NCBI RefSeq assembly: GCF_040629175.1
Contig: NZ_JBEXUX010000004.1
Location: forward strand, 124,001 to 188,000
DNA length: 64,000 bases
Source of the DNA: Embleya sp040629175
Lineage (GTDB): Bacteria; Actinomycetota; Actinomycetes; Streptomycetales; Streptomycetaceae
Reading direction: 5' to 3'
Position 1 is the stretch's first letter; every line of letters begins with the position of its first letter. The position numbers and the translations under genes are program-made. This document shows positions 1-8,900 of the stretch, one piece after another. The notes under the pieces were generated by a model that was given only the letters and a program-made list of their open reading frames with translations, searched no databases and was not told the DNA's origin.

Positions 1-318
1 TGAGCCGGACGATCCGGGCGAACCGGTCACCCCCGGCACGCCGACCACCCCCGGACCCCCCGTCGACGCGCCCCCCGGCGCCCCTGCGGCGGCGGCCACC
101 GTCCGGCCGGCCGCCGCGTTGCCACCCGAGCCGTTCGGGGCCACGGCCACGGCCAGCGTGGTGACCGCGGCGATGCCCGCGGCCGAGCCGAGGGACACCC
201 ACACCCGACGCCCCGGCAGCAGACCGCGCCGGGGACGGGCCGGGCGGCGGGCGTACACCTGCGCCAACGAGGGCGCCGACGAACCGACGTGCGCGCCGGT
301 GTCGTTGGGGTCGGACAC
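1..318 (-). CDS. Membrane-anchored protein of the type VII locus, partial (C-terminus off the left edge)
   Basis: A GTG start lies 5-6 bases after an AAGGAGAT-type ribosome binding site, and 106 codons are visible before the window ends. The N-terminal ~40 residues are polar and basic (ARRPARPRRG). One hydrophobic helix follows at about residues 48-70, then a Gly/Pro/Ala/Ser-rich stretch, as in a type II single-pass membrane protein with an extracytoplasmic tail. It starts 46 bases after the stop of the beta-helix/AAA+ gene on the same strand, so it is probably the third gene of that operon. Too little is visible to name a family. A substrate-handling or scaffold role in the secretion locus is inference from position only. 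Confidence 0.7.
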   Translation of the reverse strand, partial: MSDPNDTGAHVGSSAPSLAQVYARRPARPRRGLLPGRRVWVSLGSAAGIAAVTTLAVAVAPNGSGGNAAAGRTVAAAAGAPGGASTGGPGVVGVPGVTGSPGSSGS

Positions 319-364
319 GAGATCTCCTTCATGGGCACGGTGCTGACGAGGGGGGCGTGCGCGG

Positions 365-2989
365 TCAGTCGGAGCCGACCGGTTGCGGCAGGTCGACCTC
401 GTCGAGGAGGACCAACTGCCGCGCGTCGGGTGTATCGATCTCGGCCATCCGCATGGCCTGACGTTCGGTCATCTGCTGGAACACCTGCCGCGCGGTGCGG
501 CCGTTGCCGAACTGCGCGCCACGCGGCATCGCGGCGAACAATTCGCCCAGCGCCTTGCGTGCGGGGACGCCGAGTTCGTAGCGGTGCCGACTCGCGTGGT
601 GCTCGACGATGCGCACCAGGTCGTCGGCCGAATAGTCGTCGAACAACAGGCTGCGGGTGAACCGCGAGGACAGACCCGGGTTCGACGCGATGAACCGCTC
701 CATCTCGCCCGGATATCCGGCGACGATCACCACGACCTCGTCCCGGTGGTCCTCCATCAGTTTGACGAGCGTCGCCACGGCCTCGCCGCCGAAGTCGTTC
801 GCGACACCGGCGGGCACGAGGGCGTACGCCTCGTCGATGAACAACACGCCGCCGCGCGCCCGGTTGAACGACTCGGTCGTCTTCGGCCCGGTGTGCCCCA
901 CGTATTCGCCGACCAGGGCGCTGCGGTCGACCTCGACCAGGTGGCCGCGCTCCAGCAACCCGAGCGCCTTGAGCAGCCTGCCGTACAGGCGCGCGATGGT
1001 CGTCTTCCCGGTGCCCGGGTTGCCCGCGAAGACCAGATGCCGGCTCAGCGGCGGTGCGGGCAGACCGGCCTCCTGCCGCATGCGGACCGTCTGCATGAGC
1101 TTGACCATGCCGCCGACATCGCGCTTCACGCCGCCCAGGCCCACGAGTTCGTCGAGTTCGGCGAGCAGGTCGTCCAGGGTCTCCGGCGGCGGCGGAGCCT
1201 CGCCCAGTTCGGCCAGATCGACCGACACCGGCGCCGGCGCGGCGGCCGACGCGCCGGCCGGGGCGAGGCCGCCTCCCGGGGCGGCCGGCTCGCGCGGCGA
1301 CCGGGGGGATCCCGGCGACTGGTCGGGCAGCGACGAGGCGACCACTCGGACGGACACGCACTCCTCGAACACCGCACGGGCGCCCTCGGCGTAGCCGACG
1401 TCCCGCGCGCAGTCGAAGACCCGGCAACCGACGAACCTCGGCTCGGCGTCGCGGCCGATGTGCAGGGCCGGGTACGCGCAGGCCGACAGGTCGCTGTGTT
1501 CGATCACCCCGCGCGCGCCCGCACCGAACAGGATGCCGTTCTTCCCGGTCCCGTCCACCCGGATGCCGCGCACCGTCGGCTCGGCGCCCTGCCCCACCAC
1601 CAGCCCGCTGCCGCCGACCGCGAAGACGCCGCCGCCGTCCATCCGCAGCCGGGCGCCGGAGTCGACGCTGACCCCCGCGCTGCCCGTCTCGGCAATCCGC
1701 GTCGCGTACAGCGCGGCGACCGCGTCGGTCCCGATCTCGACGCCGGTCCGGCGTTGTCCGCTCACCACACACTCGCGCAGTTCGCATTCCGCCGACGAGC
1801 GCAGCCGTACCCCCGTCTCGCCGCCCTCGACCCGGGAGGCGCGCATGGTCAGCCGGGCCTCGTCGGCCACGTGCACGCCGCACATGTCGGCCCCGCCGAC
1901 GGTGCTGTCCAGCACCTCCGCCTCGGCGTGGGCCACCACCGCGAGGCCGTGTTCGTCGCTGCCGTCGAGCCGGCAACCGCCGATCCGGGCCCGGGCGTTC
2001 TCGCCGAGGTGGACCGCGGTGAATCCGGTACGGGCGACCAGCGTCGCGGTCATCGTCACCTCGGACACGCCGAGGGCGACCACGCCGTTGCCGGCCGGCG
2101 AGTCGATCCGGCAGCCGTGCGCGGTCAGTCGCGCCGCGCCGCCGCCGGCGATCGCGCTGCCCTTGGCGTCGGTGATCCGGCAGTCGACCAGGTGCACCCG
2201 GGCCTCGTGGTCGGCCTGCACGCCGCTGCGCCCGGCCTCGCGGATCCGGCAGTCGTCGAGGCGGAGTTCGCCGCGCTCCTCGACCAGGACACCGTTGCGC
2301 CCGGCGCGATCGAGCGTGCTGTCCCGGGCGGACAGCCGCGCGTCGCCGCGCACTCGCAACGCCGAGCCGGAGGTGTCGCACACCCGCAACCGATCGGCGA
2401 TCAGCACCGCGTGGTCGGACAGCGCCACGCCGATGCCGTCGATGGTCTCCACATCCGTGTCCTCGACCCGGGCCCGGGCGTCGCCGGCCAGGACCAGGGC
2501 CCCGTGCCGGGCGCCGTGCAGCCGGCTTCGGCGCAGCAGCAGGACGCCACCGCCGGTCGGATCGCCGAGGTCGGCCGCCAGGGTGTCGGCGAAGCCGAGC
2601 GCGGCGTTGCGCGCGGCGCCGGCCGCCGTCGCCGAGCCGACCACGTCCACCCGGCCGCGGTCGAGTTCGCACCCGTCGAGCGTCAGGCCCGCAGCGTCCT
2701 CCACCCGGACCACCGGCTCGGCCGGGTCGGCGCCCCGCAGCACGAGGCCGCGGACCAGGCAGTCGGGGGCGGCGACGGTCAGCGCGACGCCGGCGGGCGC
2801 GCGCAGCACGACGGTGCCCTCGCCGTGCTCCGGGCGCAGGATCACGCGCCGCTCCAGCCGCAGGTTCTCGGTGTACTCGCCGGGCGCGATCAGGATCTCG
2901 GCGCCGGCGGGCGCGCCCGCGAGCGCGGCCGCGATGGTGCGTCGGCTCCGGCGGCTCGTGGGGTCGACGTGGATTGCCGCGGTGCTCAT
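365..2989 (-). CDS. Right-handed beta-helix / CbxX-CfxQ (EccA-like) AAA+ ATPase fusion
   Basis: 874 aa. Residues ~1-545 are short repeats of the parallel beta-helix kind, with recurring patterns such as 'GVxVxxxAxxxxxxCRIxxxG', resembling pectate-lyase or Asn-rich coil proteins. A Pro/Ala linker follows (~545-590), then one AAA+ module of the CbxX/CfxQ family, to which the type VII chaperone ATPase EccA belongs. Walker A is GNPGTGKTT near residue 653 and Walker B is VLFIDEAYAL near 713; an Arg-rich sensor region follows. Its ATG overlaps the stop of the giant upstream gene (ATGA), so the two are translationally coupled. In EccA the AAA+ module works with a TPR domain on substrates. Here a beta-helix replaces the TPR part, so a chaperone or unfoldase for the coupled giant protein is the natural inference. 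The ATPase call is firm; the partner is inferred. Confidence 0.88.
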   Translation of the reverse strand: MSTAAIHVDPTSRRSRRTIAAALAGAPAGAEILIAPGEYTENLRLERRVILRPEHGEGTVVLRAPAGVALTVAAPDCLVRGLVLRGADPAEPVVRVEDAAGLTLDGCELDRGRVDVVGSATAAGAARNAALGFADTLAADLGDPTGGGVLLLRRSRLHGARHGALVLAGDARARVEDTDVETIDGIGVALSDHAVLIADRLRVCDTSGSALRVRGDARLSARDSTLDRAGRNGVLVEERGELRLDDCRIREAGRSGVQADHEARVHLVDCRITDAKGSAIAGGGAARLTAHGCRIDSPAGNGVVALGVSEVTMTATLVARTGFTAVHLGENARARIGGCRLDGSDEHGLAVVAHAEAEVLDSTVGGADMCGVHVADEARLTMRASRVEGGETGVRLRSSAECELRECVVSGQRRTGVEIGTDAVAALYATRIAETGSAGVSVDSGARLRMDGGGVFAVGGSGLVVGQGAEPTVRGIRVDGTGKNGILFGAGARGVIEHSDLSACAYPALHIGRDAEPRFVGCRVFDCARDVGYAEGARAVFEECVSVRVVASSLPDQSPGSPRSPREPAAPGGGLAPAGASAAAPAPVSVDLAELGEAPPPPETLDDLLAELDELVGLGGVKRDVGGMVKLMQTVRMRQEAGLPAPPLSRHLVFAGNPGTGKTTIARLYGRLLKALGLLERGHLVEVDRSALVGEYVGHTGPKTTESFNRARGGVLFIDEAYALVPAGVANDFGGEAVATLVKLMEDHRDEVVVIVAGYPGEMERFIASNPGLSSRFTRSLLFDDYSADDLVRIVEHHASRHRYELGVPARKALGELFAAMPRGAQFGNGRTARQVFQQMTERQAMRMAEIDTPDARQLVLLDEVDLPQPVGSD

Positions 2990-5900
2990 CCGGTACCCGT
3001 TCCCGATCCTGGCAGTAGGTTGTCGGACGACGTCCCGTCCGGCACGTGCCCGATCAGGCGCACGGTCGCGGGACCGAGTACCAGCAGGCCGACGAGCTTG
3101 TCGACCATCTTGCCCAGGGCGCCGATCAGGAAGATGTCCATCGGACCCTGTCGGTGCACCCACCGACTGCCGATCGAGTGCTGGACCAGGGCCCGGAGCG
3201 CGCCGACCGAGACGGTGCCCAGCACGCCGCCGACACTGGACGCCAGACCGGCCAACGCGGCGTCGCCGCCGGTGAGTCTGATGATCGCGCCGTCGGCGCC
3301 GCGGACCCCGAAGAGCGCGGCCTGCGACGCGCCGCTGACGAACCCGGCCAGGGTGCCGACGCCGAGGCCGACGGCGAACTCGTAGGTGCCGCCGCGCCAG
3401 CGGACCGGGCGCTCGTTCGCCCCCCACTCGGTGGGCCAACTGTCGTCGTTGGGCCGCCAACTCCCCGGCTGCCCGTAGTCGATGTTGGACCAGTGCACCT
3501 TCCAGCCGCCCCGGTTGGCCGACAGGTGCGCCGCCGAGACGGTGCCCCTGGTCATCGAGCTCAACGCGGCGCCGAACGCGGCGCGTCCGACGTCGATCAT
3601 GCTCAGTCCGTTGCCGGAGAGCACCCGGACCATGGACAGCACGACGAGGTTCACGGTGAAGTCGAGCAGGAACTCGTGCCCCATGTCGATACCGATGGAC
3701 TCGATCGCCCGCAGGATGAACGGCTCCGGGACCGCCTCGCCGTCGACGGACGGACCGTAGCCCCAGCGGTTCGGCTCGCGGTAGGTGCGGTTCAGGCCGC
3801 GGTATTCGTTGGCCAGGCCGGTGAAGTGGGTCTCGCGACCGATGACGACACCGCCGTTGGCGTCGTATTCGTGGATGTATCCGGGGATCGTGCGCTCGTT
3901 GATGACGGTGATGCCGTCGACGTCGTAGCGCCGCGCGTGCTTGTTGAAGTTGTTGATCTCCGCGAACGTGTCGTCCGAGAGCCGGATCTTCACCTGCGCG
4001 AGGATGCCCTGGTCGGACTCCTGCCACAGGTGCCGGTTGAATTGGGTGGCGGGGGTGGGTCGGAAGTCGCGCACCCGGAACGGGCTGTCGGTGAAGAAGT
4101 CCCGGAAGGCGTTGGTGCGTTTGCGCGCCGGGATCTCCTGGACGACCTCGTGGTCGAGGCCGGCGATCCGGTCGGACCACCGGGCGCCCTTCGTCCAGCC
4201 GGGGAGCCGGTTTCCGTTCGCGTCGAACCAGTGCCGGATCCGGTCGCCCACGCCGTTGCCGAAGTTCATCACGTTGTTGTCCGCGTCCAACTTGTTCCAG
4301 TGCCAGACCTCGTTGCCCCCGGCGTCGAGACCGCGCCATCCCTGCACGCTCAGGCCCTCGCCGAGTTGTCGGTGATCGCGGATCAGGTTGCCCGCCGCGT
4401 CGAAGTCCTGGAACGACTCGCGGTCGAAGTGCAACCGGGTGATCTGCGTCTTGAACGCGGTGATGCGTTTGCCGCCGACGCCGGGATCGGCCGCGTCGTG
4501 CCACCGGAACTCGCCCGGGTTGCGCCCCATGGTGCCGACGATGTCGAGGTGTCCCCTCCCGTCGGGCGTGGGGAAGGAGTCCGAGCGGGAGACGACCATG
4601 CCGTGGTGGTCGTACCGGGTCCAGTCGCCGGCGTGCGCGTCGATCAGGCCGCGGGTGTTCGGGCCAGGCTCGCCGGCACCTCCGGCGGGCCTGGGCCGGT
4701 AGTCGATGAAGGTGCCGTCGGAGAAGCCGGTGCGGACCACCCGCCACTCCTTGGTGCCGGGGGAGTACCAGTTGCCGTCGGCCAGGTCGTCGGTGATCCG
4801 GTCCTGCCAGGTGATCTGCCGAGTGCCCGTGCCCGGGGTCACCACGAAGTCGCCCTCGACGAACGTGCGGTGACCCTGCAGGCCGCCGACGCCCTCGGAC
4901 CAGGGCAGGTAGCCGGGGCGGTGGGCCACCTGCGCCCCGGCTACGTCGGGCAGCCGGACGTCGCCGACGGTGAGGGTGGCGCCGTTGCGCAGGGTGCGGG
5001 TCTCGCGGACGATGTCGCCGCCCCGCCCGACGTCGATCACCGTCTTGTTGTTGGTGATGAACTGCACGCCGTACGTCTTGGGGCCGCCGGCTGCCGGCTC
5101 CTGGCTCCAGGTCCCCACCCGCAGCCGGTTGTCGTGGGCCAGCCACGGGTGCCGGGTGAGGTCGGTGGCGCGGAACTCGGCGCTGAACAGGTTGCGGAAG
5201 AACACCGGGGGTCGCTGCTCGGCGAAACGCTCGAACATGAGGAAGTCGCCGTTGTGCAGGGTCTTGCCGAGCCCGTTGACGTTGCCGTCGGCGTGGCGGG
5301 AGACCCAGTCGCGCTTGGGCACGCCGCCCGGGTCCAACTCGACCTGGTGGTAGCGGCGTACGTCGTGCAGACCGGGTTGGAAGCGGCCGAACTTCTTCTG
5401 GACGGTGACGATCTCGTTGGTGAGCGGGTGGTGCATGTTGTCGGTCCAGCCGCGGCCGGGACCCGAACTCCAGTGCCGGTCGCCGGACGCGATCGCCCGG
5501 AAGTCGGCGTCGAACCGCACCCACCTGGTGTCGGCGGCGAACCCCTGGGTCGCCGGCAGATGGCGCAGGTCCGCCAGCACGTGCCCGCCGTCCGCGCTGA
5601 GCTGGAAGTGCCGGACCCGCACGTCGAAGCCGAGCACGCTCTCGACGTCGAACCAGCTTCGGGTGCTCTCCCCCCAGTGCCGGGTGCCGTCGTGCACCAG
5701 GTTGCCGTTGATGTCGAACTCGGCCCACCGGCCGCGCTGATTGAACCGACTGAAGGTGCCCAGCGACGCGGACGAGTGGTGCGCGTCGAGGATGCCGCCG
5801 TCGGGCAGTGTGCGCCGTTCGAACACGGTGACCTGGAGGTGGCTGATCAGGTGTACCCGGCCGGCGCCCGCACCCTTCGGGTCGACCGGGCCGCCCTCGA

Positions 5901-8900
5901 ACCACTTGCGCGGGCCCGGCGTGGGGACGTGCAGGCCGTGCGCGTCGGTGCGTATCAGCGACCACGCGCCGTCGCCGCCCGCCGGGTACGTGATCTCGAA
6001 GTGTCGGTTCGGGTCGATTCCGCCTCGGGCGCCGACGATGTCGATGCGTTGGAACTCCAGGCGCCCGCCCGCGTCGAACCGCTGGAACTCGCCGGTGCGC
6101 GCGCCGATGCCGTCGATCCGGTAGCCGCCGCCGGGTTCCGGAGTCGCCCGCAGGCCCGGGAGCGGGTCGAGATGGCCGTCGAGGACCCGCAGGTCGCCCG
6201 TCGCGATGTTCAGGAAGCGGGTGTGCTCGGGGCTGCCGATCCGGGCGTCGGACAGGGGGATCGTGTCGAACCGGTGGGCTCCGGTGCCGTCGTTCACCCG
6301 GAACACGGTGATGTTGCCGTCCCCGTGCGGGACTTGGTGCGGCGTCACGTGGAAGTCGAGCCCGCCGGTTCGGCCGAACAGACGGAACTCGCCGTCGGCG
6401 CCGCCGACATGGAACCCGCCGCCGGGGCGGGTGTGCACGGTGCGGTTCGCGATGTCGGTGAGGCCGTCGGCGACCAGGGTGTGTGCCCCGCCCGGGTGCA
6501 CTCGGACCAGTTCCGGCAGTTCGGCACCGCCGGCCCCGGTCAGGCGCAATACCTGGAACTCGAACGCGCCGGTGCCGGAGAAGCCCCGCAACATCCCGGT
6601 GGCGGCGTCGGTGACCCGGAGCGTGCCGTCGGGACGACCGACCACCGTGAACCCGAGGTTGCCGCCGTCGGCGCCCTTGACCAGCGGCAGCGGACCGGGT
6701 GCCGCCGCTCCGGCGACCGGGACCGGGGCGAAGACGAACTCGTGGGTCGGGGCGCCGTCGGCCCCGCGCAGGCCGACCACGTCGAAGCGGTGCGCGCCGT
6801 GCATGTCGACGATGATGTGGTCGGTGCCGTCGCCGACCCGGAAGCCGGCACCGGGCGTGCCCGCCCGACGCACGAAGCCCTCGGTCGTGATCCCCGGCTG
6901 GGGTACGACGTGCGTGTTCGGGACGGCCGCGAGGTGTTCGTCGACGAGCGTGCCGTCCCGGCCGTCGAAACGCACGAACCGGCCCTCGAACGGGCCGCCG
7001 CGCAGGTGGGTCGCGTCGTGGCGGTGCACGCCGTCGAGACCGTGCGTGGCGAACGACCCGTCGGGGTCGGTGAGCCGCAGCTCGCCGCCGACCCGGGTGA
7101 CGGTGAGGTTCGGGTCGGGTACCCCGCCCCGGTCGCTCGGATGCGGCACCGGCACGTCCGGGGTGCCCACCGGGGTGTGCACGAACCGCCCGGGCCCGTG
7201 ACCGCCGGTCAGCCCGAGGACGTCGTGGGTATGCGCGCCCGCGTCGTTCACCACGATCGTGCCCTCGGGGTGATGCACGAGGTATCCGCCGCCGTGCTGC
7301 CCGACGACGTCGGTGTTCGGCACGATCCTGCCGTCGCCGTGCGCGAGTTGCGGCAGCCCGCCGGGGTGGTCGGGCAGCCGGATGAAGCCGCCCGGCGCGC
7401 CGCCGCCGGTGAGTGGCAGGGCGTCGTGCGAGTGGGCACCCCCGGGCGTGTGCACCTGCACCACGTGCGGCTGCCCGGCGGTGCCGGTGACGTGGAACGT
7501 GTTGTCGACGGTGCGCACGGCCGCGGTCGTGGTCGGCGCGCCGTCGCCCGCGCGCAGGTGCGGCAGTCGGTTCGGTCCGCCGACCGGGGTGAACACGTGC
7601 AGACCCGTCGTGGCGCCGTCGGGGGTGGTCAGGGTCACCACGTCGTGGGCGCGGGCGCCGCCGGCGTCCACGTGGAACCGGCCGCCGCCGTGCCGGATCC
7701 GGAACTCGTTGCCGATCTGGCGGATGACTTCGGTGTCGGGCACCGGCCTGCCGTCGGCGTGCGCCAGTTGGGGCGTGCCGACGTGCGGCGAGCGGATGTG
7801 GCCGCCGGCCACGGTCGATCGGTCGATCCCGGTCAGCGGCAGCGAGTTGTGCGAGAAGCGGCCGTCGGCGCCGAAGACCCGCACGCTCGGGCCGGTGCCG
7901 GTCGGGACGACATGGAGCATGCCGCCGGCGTGTTCCGGTACGGAGACGACGCCGAGGGTGCGGCCGGCGTCCGCGCCGACCAGGGCCCGGGCGCCGCCGC
8001 CGTCCGGGGTCAGCACGTGCAGCGCCAGCGGGCCGTCCCTGCCGATCAGGCGCAGGCCGGTGCCCGACGGCGTGCCGGTCGCCGGGTCGTAGAGCCGGAA
8101 GCCGCCGGGCGTGGGGACGACGATGCCCGCGTCGACGACCCGCACGGGCGGAGCGTCCGGGTCGGTGTGCAGGAGGTTGCCTTCGCCGTCGACGTGGGTG
8201 ACGCCCAGGATTCGGTCGTTCGGGTCGACCCGGATCGCGACCAGGGTGTCGTCGTGCTCGCCGCCGGTGAGGGTGATGCGCCGTTCGATGCGGTCGAGCC
8301 GCCCGCCCTCGGCCGAGAGGTCGAAGTCCCAGCGGCGGACCTCGACGTTCGGCACGACGGACTGCTCGACGCGCGCGATGTGGTTCCCGGTCGGACCGAT
8401 CAGGCGCGGGACGTTCGGGTGCGACGCGTCCGGACCGCCGGCGATCCGGATGCCCTCGATGCCGCCGCCGTCGCCGACGCGGTATTCGAGGTGTGCGCCG
8501 GACAGCCCCGGGATGTCGACGACACGCGGGCCCGGCCCGGCGACGGCGGGCACGGTCGACCCGGTGGTCGTGGTGTGCGCGAGTTGCGGGGTGGGCAGCG
8601 TGGTCAGCTCGATGGCCTGCCCGGGGACGGGGCCGGTGACCTGGGCGTCGATGATCTGGTCGTCGAGGAGCCGATGGTTGTTCGCGGCGCTGAGTTCGTA
8701 GTCCCAGCGGTGCGTGCCGCCGTCCCCGAGGGCTCGTTCGATCCGCAGCACCTCCTGGTCGCCGACGGTGATGTGGGTCGCGGAGAGGTCGGCGCGACCG
8801 CCGGGATCGATGTGGATGTCGACGGTACGGCCGGCCTGTGTGCTCGGCAGGACCCGTACCTCGACGCCGTTCAGGCCGGGGATGGTGCCGAACGTGTGCG

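Noticed and set aside
27..2672. Long Arg/Gly-rich open frame antiparallel or out of frame to the AAA+ gene
   Set aside because: Shadow frame caused by high GC: composition is Arg/Pro/Gly-rich with no motif, while the overlapping frame has Walker motifs.
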